The notes: generated by a model from the letters alone, not told the origin. A stretch of 64,000 bases of DNA from an uncultured Eubacteriales bacterium (GCA_900316615.1 ONDU01000010.1:1-64000); one strand, 5' to 3'. Positions 8,772-17,500 are shown, counted from the first letter of the stretch. Made by a program: numbers and translations.

Positions 8772-10088
8772 TTAGACAGGAATATACTTTCCTTCTCTTG
8801 TTGCTTCTATTGCTCCGTAAATCTCAAGCTCCGTTATAGACTGCATTACCTTGCTTATCGGAAGCCCTGTTTTATATACAATATTGTCAATGACTGATAC
8901 ATTTTCGCAGATTGCGTCATAAACAAGGTTTGCCTCATCGCTTAAAAGACTTGCAGATACTTTTTTTACAATGCTCTGTTTGTCTTCATTTTCAACGCTC
9001 ACCTTAACGGCGTTTTTCTTTGTATCGGACTTTCCCGAAAAAACGGCGGAGCTGCTTTCACTGACTGATTTTTCATCTGAATATACCGGTTTGTCCGAAT
9101 AGCAGGAATCGGAAAACTTACTTCTGCTTTTTCTGGACTTTCCTGAAATAATATCCTCTACATCCTTATCATCAGCAACTGTAGGAATATAGTTCTCCTC
9201 TGTTGTAAGCGAATATTTACCCAGATATTCCTCAAGAATTTCGTATGCATTCGTAACTGCCCTTGCTCCCTGCTTTATAAGACTGTTCGTCCCTTCTGCT
9301 ACGGGATTCGAAGGATCTCCGGGAACGGCAAATATATCCTTGTTCTGATATATAGCCGTATTTGCTGTTATCAGTGCTCCGCTTCGCTCTCCTGCCTCAA
9401 TAACAAGTATTCCCTGTGAAAGTGCGGAGATAATCCTGTTCCTTTTCGGAAAACTGTTTTTGTACGGAGGCATATTCGGCGGATATTCCGATATGACCGC
9501 TCCGCTTTCCGCTATTCTTGCTCTGAGGTCTGCATTGCTCATAAGATAGTTATAGCTAAGTCCGCAGCCTAAAACACATACGGTTTTTCCATTTGCGTTC
9601 AGTGCTCCCTTATGCGATGAACTGTCTATGCCGAGTGCTCCTCCGCTTATGATGTTCACTCCTGCTTTTGCAAGGTCGAAGCTTATGGAATACGCAAGCT
9701 TCTTTCCTGAAAGAGTTGCGTTCCTTGTTCCTACAACTCCTATGGAAAGCGTATTTTCCATATCGGGAAGCTCTCCGTTCACGTACAGTACCGCAGGCGG
9801 ATCGTAAATTTCTTTTAGCTGAGCAGGATAATCCTTACTGTCCAGCGTTAGAATATTATAACCCAATAATTCACATCTGTCTATAATTTCTTCTGTTTCA
9901 TCAAGCGTATTTTCATATAAACGTTCAAGCTCTTTTCTTGTAAAGCATCCGCACAGCTCCCATTCTCGTCTTCCGGCATTGTAAAAATCTACTATTGAAG
10001 GATAAAATTTTCTTACCGTGTTTACCTTCTGATTTGCATAGCCTATGCTTTGCTGAAGCCATATCCAGTACTGGTAATTTTCTGACAC
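8772..10088 (-). CDS. dprA: DNA-processing protein DprA
   Basis: DprA binds incoming single-stranded DNA and loads RecA during natural transformation. The protein (438 residues) has the Rossmann-like DprA core with GVVGTRNATLSG, SGGALGIDSSSHKGAL and FPKRNRIISALSQ. A serine-rich, probably disordered linker follows (about residues 300-370), then a C-terminal winged-helix domain. I placed the start at GTG 10088, whose G is the last base of the upstream TAG (TAGTG), with AAGGGGGGGAAG as ribosome binding site. A longer reading to 10193 would overlap the methyltransferase by 106 nt and adds no recognisable residues. comF and recD2 elsewhere in the window fit a DNA-uptake and repair role. Confidence 0.95.
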   Translation of the reverse strand: MSENYQYWIWLQQSIGYANQKVNTVRKFYPSIVDFYNAGRREWELCGCFTRKELERLYENTLDETEEIIDRCELLGYNILTLDSKDYPAQLKEIYDPPAVLYVNGELPDMENTLSIGVVGTRNATLSGKKLAYSISFDLAKAGVNIISGGALGIDSSSHKGALNANGKTVCVLGCGLSYNYLMSNADLRARIAESGAVISEYPPNMPPYKNSFPKRNRIISALSQGILVIEAGERSGALITANTAIYQNKDIFAVPGDPSNPVAEGTNSLIKQGARAVTNAYEILEEYLGKYSLTTEENYIPTVADDKDVEDIISGKSRKSRSKFSDSCYSDKPVYSDEKSVSESSSAVFSGKSDTKKNAVKVSVENEDKQSIVKKVSASLLSDEANLVYDAICENVSVIDNIVYKTGLPISKVMQSITELEIYGAIEATREGKYIPV

Positions 10089-10882
10089 TATCTTCCCCCC
10101 CTTATCAGCTCCCATATGCAAATCGCCGCCGCCACAGAAGCATTCAGCGATTCGGCTTTTCCTTTCATTGGAATTACGGCTTTTATATCGCACTTTTCAA
10201 CGGTTTCAGCTTTAAGACCGCTTCCCTCGTTGCCTATAAGCAGTATGCAGTTTTTTCTGTCGGCTTCGCTTATTTCTGTTATTGATACAGATTTTTCATG
10301 AAGTACTGCCGCTATTGACACTACTCCTTTCGTTGTGCATATATCCAAAGCTTCTGATATATTCGGAGTAAACATTACGGGTATGCGGAAAACTGCACCC
10401 ATTGTTCCTCTCAGTACTTTAGGCGATAGAATATCACAGCAGTCCTTGCTCAGAATTACTCCATTTACTCCGAGTGCTTCCGCTGTTCTTAAAACTGTTC
10501 CCATATTGGACGGATCCTGCATATGCTCCAGCCCCAGATATACTCCGCCTTTTTCTATGTTAAGCTTCCTTAGTTCAGACCTGCAAACACAAAGTACTCC
10601 CTGCGGTGTTTTGGTATCTGAGATTTGAGAAAACAGCTTCTCCGTAACTATTAAGGTGCTTTCGCAAACCTCCTCAAGCTTTTTATAAAGTCCGCTGTAT
10701 TTTTCTGCGGCTTTTTCGGTAAATACAGCCGTTTCCGTATAAATTCCGCTTTCCAGAGCATCTCTGCAAAGTCTTTCACCCTCTGTTACAAAGCTTTTAT
10801 TTTCATTTCTGTAAGCTGCACTTTTCATAAGCTTTATTATGTGCTTTACAGCCGTATTATCCCTGCTTGTAATACATTTCAT
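10088..10882 (-). CDS. SpoU/TrmH-family RNA 2'-O-methyltransferase
   Basis: A SPOUT methyltransferase of 264 residues that probably methylates rRNA ribose. The N-terminal substrate-binding domain is followed by the knotted catalytic domain with its three motifs: DPSNMGTVLRTAEALG, LIGNEGSGL and IPMKGKAESLNASVAAAI. The start is ATG 10882, eight nt after GGGGTGA; a longer reading from 10909 lacks a ribosome binding site. First gene of the operon with dprA, which it overlaps by one base. The target nucleotide cannot be told from sequence. Confidence 0.92.
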   Translation of the reverse strand: MKCITSRDNTAVKHIIKLMKSAAYRNENKSFVTEGERLCRDALESGIYTETAVFTEKAAEKYSGLYKKLEEVCESTLIVTEKLFSQISDTKTPQGVLCVCRSELRKLNIEKGGVYLGLEHMQDPSNMGTVLRTAEALGVNGVILSKDCCDILSPKVLRGTMGAVFRIPVMFTPNISEALDICTTKGVVSIAAVLHEKSVSITEISEADRKNCILLIGNEGSGLKAETVEKCDIKAVIPMKGKAESLNASVAAAICIWELIRGGR

Positions 10883-10923
10883 ACACAATTTCACCCCGCA
10901 TAAATACATTTCAGATTCTAATT

Positions 10924-10978
10924 CTTAAAAATTCTGACCAAAGGCTCTGGCTCTGTTCCTGACACGCAAGCCCTTGAA
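10924..10978. repeat. Degenerate copy of serial-hairpin repeat
   Basis: The segment CTTAAAAATTCTGACCAAAGG followed by GGCTCTG and CGCAAGCCCTTGAA matches, with losses, the repeat at 14531-14625. Most of its hairpin pairing is gone. It lies in the 5' leader of the SpoU methyltransferase gene. Confidence 0.65.
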
Positions 10979-10996
10979 AAAAAACCTAAGCTTTAC

Positions 10997-11023
10997 ATTG
11001 TACCTCTTGCGTGGCTATGTCAA
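10997..11023 (-). promoter_or_regulatory. Sigma-A promoter for trmH-dprA-topA-trmFO
   Basis: On the minus strand a perfect -35 TTGACA (11018-11023) and a good -10 TACAAT (10997-11002) are separated by 15 nt, slightly short. It lies just after the rplT terminator and about 115 nt before the methyltransferase start. Confidence 0.6.
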
Positions 11024-11025
11024 TA

Positions 11026-11066
11026 TAAAACAGCGTTTGGAAGTAAAATATATCCTCCCAAACGCA
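11026..11066 (-). terminator. Terminator after rplT
   Basis: GCGTTTGGGAG and CTTCCAAACGC form an 11-bp stem with one wobble, followed on the minus strand by TGTTTTAT. It begins 15 nt after the rplT stop codon. Confidence 0.8.
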
Positions 11067-11080
11067 GCTTTAAGCTATAT

Positions 11081-11434
11081 TTATTGAGCGTTCTTTGCCT
11101 TTTCAACAAGCTCTGTAAATGCCTTAGGATCAGCTATTGCTATCTCAGAAAGCATCTTTCTGTTAAGCGTGATGCCTGCCTTCTTAAGTCCGTTCATAAA
11201 TGTAGAATAGTTAGTTCCGTTCATTTTGCAGGCAGCCGAAATACGGGTAATCCAAAGTCTTCTGAAATCTCTCTTTCTCTGCTTGCGTCCTATATATGCA
11301 TAGTTGCCGCTCTTCATTACAGCCTGCTTAGCCATTTTGAAGTGCTTGCTCTTAGCTCCCCAGTAGCCCTTAGCTAACTTTAATATCTTCTTTCTTCTTT
11401 TGCGTGTCATCATCGCACCTTTTACACGTGCCAT
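11081..11434 (-). CDS. rplT: Ribosomal protein L20
   Basis: Large-subunit assembly protein of 117 residues, the normal length, starting [24 protein letters not shown] (very basic N-terminal tail) and containing [17 protein letters not shown] and [10 protein letters not shown] segments typical of L20. In Firmicutes L20 also represses its own operon by binding the infC leader. Third gene of infC-rpmI-rplT, followed by a terminator. Confidence 0.98.
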   Translation of the reverse strand: MARVKGAMMTRKRRKKILKLAKGYWGAKSKHFKMAKQAVMKSGNYAYIGRKQRKRDFRRLWITRISAACKMNGTNYSTFMNGLKKAGITLNRKMLSEIAIADPKAFTELVEKAKNAQ

Positions 11435-11494
11435 ACTTCTTCTACCTCCATACGGTTGTTATTTATTGTTAAACGCACTGACTTGTTTTCGTAA

Positions 11495-11698
11495 TTATTT
11501 ATAAGGGATAAGTCTCTTGAGCTGAGCTACATTTGTCTTATCTGCCAGAGTTGTCTGTCTGAGTCCTCTCTTACGCTTTCTTGTCTTTTTTGCACTGTTC
11601 AGAATGTGGCTTTTGTTAGCGTGTGCTCTGATAATCTTTCCATTCTTTGTTACTTTAAAACGCTTTTTTGCACCGCTGTGTGTTTTTATCTTCGGCAT
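11495..11698 (-). CDS. rpmI: Ribosomal protein L35
   Basis: Small basic large-subunit protein of 67 residues beginning [20 protein letters not shown], the canonical L35 start, and containing the [17 protein letters not shown] core. It lies 26 nt after infC and 60 nt before rplT, in the conserved order. Confidence 0.98.
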   Translation of the reverse strand: MPKIKTHSGAKKRFKVTKNGKIIRAHANKSHILNSAKKTRKRKRGLRQTTLADKTNVAQLKRLIPYK

Positions 11699-11724
11699 AA
11701 CATTGTCCTCCTTGATTTTCCCTA

Positions 11725-12243
11725 TTATTTGCCTGTTTTTGGAGCCAGGAACATAAGCATACTGCGTCCTTCAAGCTTAGCCGGCTTCTCTATTACCGCT
11801 ATATCCTCCATAGCGGCTGCAAATCTGTCCATATTTTCCTGACCGATTTCGGGGTGTCCCATCTCTCTGCCTCGGAAACGGATAGATACCTTTACCTTGT
11901 CACCGCTTTTTATAAATTTTGAAGCCTGATTCACCTTGGTATTGAAATCGTGCGTATCTATGTTCAGTGAAAGTCTTATTTCCTTTACATCTATTACACG
12001 CTGATTTTTCTTTGCCTCTTTTTCACGCTTTGCCTGTTCAAAGCGATACTTGCCGTAATCCATTATCTTACACACAGGCGGCTTTGCCTGCGGTGCTATT
12101 TTTACCAGGTCAAGATTTTTTGACTCTGCTAGCTGTAATGCCTTTACTGCCGACATAACTCCCAACTGTGAACCGTCCGAGTTTATTACTCTTATTTCTT
12201 TATCTCGAATTTCGTCGTTTATCTGTAGTTCCTTGTTGCTAAT
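11725..12243 (-). CDS. infC: Translation initiation factor IF-3, ATT start
   Basis: IF-3 binds the 30S subunit and checks start-codon pairing. The protein of 172 residues begins [20 protein letters not shown] and contains the linker [27 protein letters not shown] and the C-terminal [14 protein letters not shown]. The only start that fits both protein family and ribosome binding site is ATT at 12243, preceded by GGAGGTG and a short spacer. No ATG, GTG or TTG is available there; the next in-frame ATG upstream (12333) lies before the leader terminator. Rare AUU starts on infC are known to allow autoregulation by IF-3. First gene of infC-rpmI-rplT. Confidence 0.95.
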   Translation of the reverse strand: MSNKELQINDEIRDKEIRVINSDGSQLGVMSAVKALQLAESKNLDLVKIAPQAKPPVCKIMDYGKYRFEQAKREKEAKKNQRVIDVKEIRLSLNIDTHDFNTKVNQASKFIKSGDKVKVSIRFRGREMGHPEIGQENMDRFAAAMEDIAVIEKPAKLEGRSMLMFLAPKTGK

Positions 12244-12272
12244 GGGTAAGCACCTCCAAAAATTACTTTGAG

Positions 12273-12307
12273 AAACAAAAAGTACGGGCAGATAACTCCG
12301 CCCGTAC
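12273..12307 (-). terminator. Leader terminator (attenuator) upstream of infC
   Basis: On the minus strand GTACGGGC pairs perfectly with GCCCGTAC (12282-12307, loop 10 nt) and runs into TTTTTGTTT (12273-12281). It lies 30 nt before the infC start, after a leader of about 120 nt. This is the layout of the L20 leader, in which L20 controls read-through; I see the terminator directly and infer the L20 link. Confidence 0.8.
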
Positions 12308-12432
12308 TCAAACGCCAAAACAGAAACCGTCATTTTTAAATGCGGCTGCCGATACTCAAACGATTGACCCGTGTCGGACGAAACCTCACAGGTGAAAGCA
12401 TATATCTGCCTTTCTTTATTTTCCTGAAAGAT

Positions 12433-12461
12433 ATTATACAGGATTATTATGTTTTTGTCAA
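12433..12461 (-). promoter_or_regulatory. Consensus sigma-A promoter for infC-rpmI-rplT
   Basis: Minus strand TTGACA (12456-12461), 17-nt spacer and TATAAT (12433-12438), a perfect match to consensus. It lies about 190 nt before infC and leaves a leader containing the attenuator. Confidence 0.9.
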
Positions 12462-12481
12462 GCCGCTTATTATAATATTTT

Positions 12482-13258
12482 TTATTTCAGACATTGTTTA
12501 AGCTTGGAAACGATTTCATTTATATCATATTCCAGCTTATCGGTATGATTAAGCATATCATCGAACAACTGATTAAGATTTTCTTCAAATCTGTTCGGAA
12601 GAATACGGCAGTTTTTTCTGCATAATTCCATAAGTCTTTTTTCTCCGGGGTGTGTCTTTTTGTTTACGGCAAAAATTATATCGAAATACGACTCCAGAAA
12701 TGCGGCTGTTCGGTGTACGATACTTACCCTGTCATTTCTTGCCGATGCTTTCAAAATCTGTGAGGAATATGCAGGCATTGCGGCATATAAAAGATTGATG
12801 TTTCTTTCAATTATATTCTTTTTAAGCTCATCGGGATATGGTATGCAAAAGCGTTCCTTTGCTTTTTGAAGTCTGCTGTTTTTATCGTATATAATTTTGC
12901 AGGTCAGAAGATTATGCCACATACAGGTTGTATATCCGTTATGCGGTATGTGCTTTTCCGCAACATCAGAAACCTCTTTGCAGAAATCATCAAGGCTGCG
13001 GTACAGAATATCTATATCAATACCGTTGTTTAATACACAGTTGTCCTCATATTCCCAGTAGTGATTTCCGATTTCCATATATCCGCAATATTTTTCAAGT
13101 ATGCTTTTTCTGACTTGTTCGCTCAAAGGCTCTGTCACATATACATAAACATCATAATCAGACTTTTCGTCATAGTTTTCGCCCGAACGTGAACCGCCCA
13201 GTGCAATAGCCTCCACTTGCTCAAGTTCTGACAATTCTCTTAAAAGATTGTTAATCAT
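12482..13258 (-). CDS. Nucleotidyltransferase-fold protein (DUF4037-like)
   Basis: A 258-residue protein with an N-terminal polymerase-beta-type nucleotidyltransferase fold: GGSRSGENYDEKSDYDVYVY (residues 21-40) carries the GS and DxD-like metal site, and a further acidic strand GIDIDILY lies about 60 residues later. The C-terminal two thirds is helical and resembles kanamycin nucleotidyltransferase or DUF4037 proteins. Family members modify small molecules or proteins; the substrate is unknown. Shine-Dalgarno AAGGAGA. It follows the FrhB-like gene by 11 nt and is the last gene of the glycan operon. Confidence 0.7.
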   Translation of the reverse strand: MINNLLRELSELEQVEAIALGGSRSGENYDEKSDYDVYVYVTEPLSEQVRKSILEKYCGYMEIGNHYWEYEDNCVLNNGIDIDILYRSLDDFCKEVSDVAEKHIPHNGYTTCMWHNLLTCKIIYDKNSRLQKAKERFCIPYPDELKKNIIERNINLLYAAMPAYSSQILKASARNDRVSIVHRTAAFLESYFDIIFAVNKKTHPGEKRLMELCRKNCRILPNRFEENLNQLFDDMLNHTDKLEYDINEIVSKLKQCLK

Positions 13259-13269
13259 ACTTTTTCTCC

Positions 13270-14232
13270 TTACTGTTTTTTGCCGATTAATTTTTTTATG
13301 CTCTTTTTAATCTGAGGTACTATACCGTGTCCGCCGTATTTTGCGGCTACCTTTGAAAAATCGTACTTGTGGTAATCGCTCCAAAACTCATCTCTTCTTG
13401 CAGGAATTTTACAGGGTTCTCTCAGCGGAAGCGTCATACTGTCCTCTATTCTGCAGCTTTGAAAGTCAATTTCTCCGCTTACCTTATTGAAAATTTCTTC
13501 TGCTGTATCGTTGTTTACAAGCACAAGCGATACTCCCTTATTATCATTGAAGCCGGGAGCCGCCTTGTCTATTCCCCAGTAATCGGCTATGCTTATATCC
13601 CCGGGGTGCATTACCGACTTATAAGGACAGTGATAACAGGCAGGTCTTAATGCACAGTGAGTGTAATATATCGTCTTGAAAACTTCACTGTCAATCTTTT
13701 TTACGTTTCCGTTCTTATCCTTTATTCCGAGTGTTTCAACGTGTGAATCCCAGCCGTAGTCCTTTTTGTTGCGGAAGTCTGCCGAAATACATTTTCCGCC
13801 GTTTCTTTTTTCCTGCCAGTCAAGATAGGATTTCCACACAGCAAGACTTGGTACTCCGTGACATACTATATCCACACAGAAAAGATTGTCATATTCCTTT
13901 CCCAAAAATGATTTCAGACCCTTTACCTGACAAGATGTTCCAGAAAACAGAACCCGGTGTCCGTTATCCAAATCATTTTTTACATTCTTGAAAGTATCGC
14001 CCATATCGCTTTGTATATACTTTGAGCCTCTCATTAAGTTGCGTTGCTGCTTGTTTTCGGCTCTGAAATGTCCTGCCGTGAGGTCATCTCTCAGAATGCA
14101 GCCGTAGACTACTCCGCCGTTTTCCAGACAATAGTCAGACAAAGCCGTAAATATTCCGCCCGACCTTGATTCCATTCTGGTATCTAAATTTTTATGCTTT
14201 ACCGCATAAACCTTAGGATTTTCCCAATTCAT
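13270..14232 (-). CDS. FrhB-like (coenzyme F420 hydrogenase beta subunit family) oxidoreductase
   Basis: A protein of 320 residues related to the beta subunit of F420 hydrogenase, with N-terminal SRSGGIFTALSDYCLENGGVVYG, the segment FSGTSCQVKGLKSFLG and cysteines in CALRPACYHCPYKS that suit an Fe-S cluster near a flavin. Such proteins occur in clostridial exopolysaccharide clusters and usually carry their own N-terminal ferredoxin domain; here that domain is the separate preceding gene. The start is ATG 14232, eight nt after GGAGG; a longer frame to 14295 overlaps the ferredoxin. The electron donor and substrate are unknown. Confidence 0.82.
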   Translation of the reverse strand: MNWENPKVYAVKHKNLDTRMESRSGGIFTALSDYCLENGGVVYGCILRDDLTAGHFRAENKQQRNLMRGSKYIQSDMGDTFKNVKNDLDNGHRVLFSGTSCQVKGLKSFLGKEYDNLFCVDIVCHGVPSLAVWKSYLDWQEKRNGGKCISADFRNKKDYGWDSHVETLGIKDKNGNVKKIDSEVFKTIYYTHCALRPACYHCPYKSVMHPGDISIADYWGIDKAAPGFNDNKGVSLVLVNNDTAEEIFNKVSGEIDFQSCRIEDSMTLPLREPCKIPARRDEFWSDYHKYDFSKVAAKYGGHGIVPQIKKSIKKLIGKKQ

Positions 14233-14254
14233 ATAATTTTCCTCCATTTTGTTA

Positions 14255-14509
14255 TCAGAAGTAACCTCTTTTTTTCTGGTCGGCTTTGAATACACATACG
14301 CTTTCGCATTTGTAGCACCTTATACATATTTCGGCATCTGCAACAGGATACAGAAAACCTTCGTCATCAAGCTTCATTGATATAGCCTGTACGGGACAAA
14401 TCGAGTAACAGGCTGAACAGCCGCAGCAATGCTCTTTTTTATCGTATATTACGGGCAGTCTTTTTTTATTGTCGTCCTGCTCCTGATTTATATATCTGAA
14501 ATCGCTCAT
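14255..14509 (-). CDS. 2[4Fe-4S] ferredoxin-like protein
   Basis: An 84-residue protein with two CxxCxxCxxxC clusters: CCGCSACYSICP in the middle and CIRCYKCESVC near the end. It should carry electrons to the FrhB-like protein encoded 22 nt downstream. Its ATG overlaps the glf stop (ATGA), and its ribosome binding site GGAGCT lies within the last glf codons, so the two genes are probably translationally coupled. Confidence 0.9.
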   Translation of the reverse strand: MSDFRYINQEQDDNKKRLPVIYDKKEHCCGCSACYSICPVQAISMKLDDEGFLYPVADAEICIRCYKCESVCVFKADQKKRGYF

Positions 14510-15717
14510 TTTTTAGCTCCTTTGTGTTTTTTAAGGGCTTCGCCCTTAAAAATCCTGACCAAAGGCTCTGCCTTTGGAAACCGCAAGGGCTCTGCCCTTG
14601 ACCCGCAAGCCTTTGAAAAGGCTTGACCCTCTGCACGGGCAGTTTTCATAGCGTCCTCAATGGTCTTGTCCATATCAAAGTATTTGTACTGTCCCAGACG
14701 GCCGCCGAAAATAACATTCTCTTCTTCTCTTGCCTTTTCTGCATATCTGCTGTAGAGAGCATTGTTTCTGTCGTTGTTTACAGGATAGTATGCTTCCTCA
14801 CCCTGACTCCACTTCATAGGATATTCTCTTGTAACTATGGTTTTGGGCTGTGTTCCGAACTCAAAATGCTTATGCTCTATAATTCTTGTGTAGGGAATTT
14901 CAGCCTCGTTATAGTTGATAACGGCATTTCCCTGATAGTTTTCGCAGTCAAGAACCTCAGTTTCAAATTTCAGGCTTCTGTATTCAAGCTCACCGAAGCA
15001 ATAGTTAAAATATGTGTCTATCTGTCCTGTATAAACTATTTTCTTAGCTATACCCTTGTTTTCCTTTATAAATTCAAAGAAATCGGTATTAAGCCTTACA
15101 TCGCAGCCCTCAAGCATTTTCTCAACTATCTGAGTATATCCGCCTACAGGTATTCCCTGGTATACATCGTTAAAATAGCGGTTGTCATACGTATAGCGGA
15201 CAGGAAGTCTTTTTATGATAAAGGGCGGAAGCTCGGTGCATTTTTTGCCCCACTGCTTTTCGGTATATCCCTTTACAAGCTTTTCGTATATATCCCTGCC
15301 TATAAGATATATGGCCTGCTCCTCAAGGTTCTTAGGCTCGGTGATACCGCTTTCCTTTTTCTGCTCCTCTATCTTCTCCTTAGCCTGCTGAGGGGTTACA
15401 ACTCCCCACATCTTATTGAAGGTGTTCATATTGAACGGAAGATTGTACATTTCGCCCTTGTAATTGGCAACAGGCATATTTATAAAGCCGTTGAAGTCTG
15501 CAAACTTATTTACAAATTTCCATACCTCCTTGTTTGAGGTATGGAAAATATGTGCACCGTAGCGGTGAACCTGTATACCCTCCTGCTCCTCGGTATATAT
15601 ATTGCCGCCTACATTTCCTCTTTTTTCTATAACAAGACAACTCTTACCCTTTTGTCTTGCCATATAAGCAAAGGTTGCTCCGTAAAGTCCTGAACCAACT
15701 ATGAGATAATCGTACAT
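14506..15717 (-). CDS. glf: UDP-galactopyranose mutase with repeat-encoded tail
   Basis: Glf interconverts UDP-galactopyranose and UDP-galactofuranose, giving Galf for cell-surface polysaccharide. The flavoprotein begins YDYLIVGSGLYGATFA (FAD site) and keeps RYGAHIFHTSNKEVW, the central segment KGYTEKQWGKKCTELP and the C-terminal GRLGQYKYFDMDKTIEDAM. The family normally ends close after this last segment, at about 365-370 residues; this protein has 403. The extra tail, rich in Lys, Ala and Glu, is encoded by a serial-hairpin repeat (14531-14625) that stayed in frame. Shine-Dalgarno AGGAGAG. Overlaps the ferredoxin by 4 nt. Confidence 0.95.
   Translation of the reverse strand: MYDYLIVGSGLYGATFAYMARQKGKSCLVIEKRGNVGGNIYTEEQEGIQVHRYGAHIFHTSNKEVWKFVNKFADFNGFINMPVANYKGEMYNLPFNMNTFNKMWGVVTPQQAKEKIEEQKKESGITEPKNLEEQAIYLIGRDIYEKLVKGYTEKQWGKKCTELPPFIIKRLPVRYTYDNRYFNDVYQGIPVGGYTQIVEKMLEGCDVRLNTDFFEFIKENKGIAKKIVYTGQIDTYFNYCFGELEYRSLKFETEVLDCENYQGNAVINYNEAEIPYTRIIEHKHFEFGTQPKTIVTREYPMKWSQGEEAYYPVNNDRNNALYSRYAEKAREEENVIFGGRLGQYKYFDMDKTIEDAMKTARAEGQAFSKACGSRAEPLRFPKAEPLVRIFKGEALKKHKGAKK
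14531..14625. repeat. Serial-hairpin repeat inside the 3' end of glf
   Basis: Four short hairpins follow one another: TTAAGGGC/GCCCTTAA, CCAAAGGC/GCCTTTGG, CAAGGGC/GCCCTTG and AAGCCTT/AAGGCTT, each with a 3-4 nt loop. The same units in inverted orientation, minus one hairpin, occur at 44052-44122, and a decayed copy at 10924-10978. Confidence 0.88.
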
Positions 15718-15739
15718 AAAAACTCTCCTGACAAATTAA

Positions 15740-16849
15740 TTATTTTTCAAAAACCGTCTTTTCTATCTTCTTTCTGCTTTTAAGGAAATAGAAAATCACA
15801 GTTGCAACAAATCCGATTATAAGAGGAAGATAGAAGCTTATTCCTCTTGTTATAAGAACCGAGGCTGGAAGATATGCACCTACAAATATCAGTCCAAATG
15901 TTGTCTGATACATAAGCTCGGAAATTCCCTGAGAACCGGGCAGCGGCAAAAGGTCAACTGCTACATAAACCGAAGCCTGCAATACAGTTATGAGGACTAT
16001 GTCCTTTTCGTTCAGTCCCATTCCCCTGTATATAAAATATGTTATGAAGAATATGCTGCACCTTTGCACAACTGTAACTAAAGCGGTAACTACTATGGTT
16101 TTTACGTTCTTCATAAAGGACGTAACCGCCATATTGTATTCCTTTGCTACCTTTGTAATTCTTCTTACTCTGTCAACAGATGGTTTGAGAATATGTATTC
16201 TTACAAGTACCCTTTCGCACTTTCTTGATATCTTGCGGAAAGCATTCGGGTTTATCATAAGGAACACAAGAATAACCACAACTATAAAATTAAGCGAAAG
16301 TCCGAAATAAAAAAGATACATATATCCTTCAAGATACCTGTTAAGCGTACTATTGAAGAATACCGCCAGAAATACTCCTATCAGAACAAGCACAAATTTA
16401 TAAAGTGTCGCAACTATGGTAAGAGCTACCGTGGAATGAGATATTTTTATACCGTCCTTGCTCATATAATAAAGCTGCATGGGCTGTCCGCCCGACGCTG
16501 ACGGCGTTATTCCCGAAAAGAAAAAACCCACAAAGGAATACCCTATACAGTTTGGAAGCGATATTTTACATTTAAGCGTTTTCAGTATGTACCATATCAT
16601 AAAGCCCTCGGCAGAAACAAAAAACACTGCCGTAGCAACTGCCACCAAAAGCCAGCCTGTATTAAGATTTATTATTGCTTCACATATTTCGGCTATATCG
16701 TTGTCCTTTAAAATCATCCAGAACGTAAGCCCTATAAGAACGACAAGAAAAAGTATGCTGAGCAGATTTCTTTTTGTCCGCTTTTCCCTCATTTTTCTTT
16801 CGTCGGCTTCCAGTTCTTCTACATCAACGTCAATATACTTCTTGCTCAT
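15740..16849 (-). CDS. Lysylphosphatidylglycerol synthase TM-region / flippase-like membrane protein (UPF0104)
   Basis: A polytopic membrane protein of 369 residues with about eight hydrophobic segments after a charged N-terminal cytoplasmic region (about residues 1-28). The family hallmark is the loop GITPSASGGQPMQLYYMSKDG near residue 120 and LLPLPGSQGISE near residue 305. It lacks the soluble aminoacyl-transfer domain of MprF, so it is likely a lipid or glycolipid translocator or accessory protein for the neighbouring glycan genes. Function is inferred from family only. Confidence 0.85.
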   Translation of the reverse strand: MSKKYIDVDVEELEADERKMREKRTKRNLLSILFLVVLIGLTFWMILKDNDIAEICEAIINLNTGWLLVAVATAVFFVSAEGFMIWYILKTLKCKISLPNCIGYSFVGFFFSGITPSASGGQPMQLYYMSKDGIKISHSTVALTIVATLYKFVLVLIGVFLAVFFNSTLNRYLEGYMYLFYFGLSLNFIVVVILVFLMINPNAFRKISRKCERVLVRIHILKPSVDRVRRITKVAKEYNMAVTSFMKNVKTIVVTALVTVVQRCSIFFITYFIYRGMGLNEKDIVLITVLQASVYVAVDLLPLPGSQGISELMYQTTFGLIFVGAYLPASVLITRGISFYLPLIIGFVATVIFYFLKSRKKIEKTVFEK

Positions 16850-16878
16850 TGTTTAATCATTCCAGCCTTAAAAAATAA

Positions 16879-17469
16879 TCAGTCGGCACTTTCGGTTATC
16901 GCTGCAAGCTCCGCAGTATAGCCGAGCGGCACCTTAGACCATATGTACCGCTGTGCCAAAACGGAAATTTCTCCCTCATATATTACGGGAAGATTCAAAT
17001 CATAAAAATCTCTGGGAGTTACAAGCGAAAAATGCTTGTCAAAAAGCTTTATTCCGTTTTCCTCAAGTATTTTGCTTGTAAATGATGAACAGGTATAATG
17101 ATTTTTCTGGTAGAAAGGCTTTTTCATAAGCAGGAACGGAAGTCCCAGTGTACAGTAATGATACTTGTATCTTTCTGTATGGCATTTCCTGAGCTGTTTT
17201 TCTATATTTTTCTTCTGCTGCTTTGTACACTCTATGTACATAACCTTATATCTTGCATTCGGAAATTTGTTGTATATCTTTTCAAGATCCTCTCTTTCAA
17301 AGCCTGAAAAAAGAGGTATTGCAGGATGTCTTCTTCCTACGCTGTATGCTTCAAAAAGATTTTTGTCCAGTGAAAGCACTACGTGTACGTAATTCATCTT
17401 TACAACACATCTTATCATTTCTGCAAATAATCCCGGAGTATCCACCAATGCAATATAAAGCTTTTCCAT
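16879..17469 (-). CDS. Permuted papain-like (YiiX/NlpC-type) hydrolase, putative
   Basis: A protein of 196 residues with the ordering of a circularly permuted papain-fold amidase: a histidine in NYVHVVLSLDKNLFEAYSVGR near the start and a cysteine in HYTCSSFTSKIL about 100 residues later, with no signal peptide. Family members hydrolyse amide or ester bonds; the target here is unknown. I chose ATG 17469 with a weak AGGGA ribosome binding site; a longer frame from 17529 would overlap the glycosyltransferase by 29 nt. Context is cell-surface glycan assembly. Confidence 0.65.
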   Translation of the reverse strand: MEKLYIALVDTPGLFAEMIRCVVKMNYVHVVLSLDKNLFEAYSVGRRHPAIPLFSGFEREDLEKIYNKFPNARYKVMYIECTKQQKKNIEKQLRKCHTERYKYHYCTLGLPFLLMKKPFYQKNHYTCSSFTSKILEENGIKLFDKHFSLVTPRDFYDLNLPVIYEGEISVLAQRYIWSKVPLGYTAELAAITESAD

Positions 17470-17500
17470 AAATTTTATCCCTGTCCTTATTTTTATAACG

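Noticed and set aside
10089..10193. N-terminal extension of DprA
   Set aside because: It overlaps the methyltransferase gene by 106 nt; the GTG at 10088 with a strong ribosome binding site and TAGTG junction is the better start.
14623..15537. 304-codon open frame on the plus strand
   Set aside because: Antisense shadow of glf, with a composition typical of reverse reading of a coding gene; no known motif.
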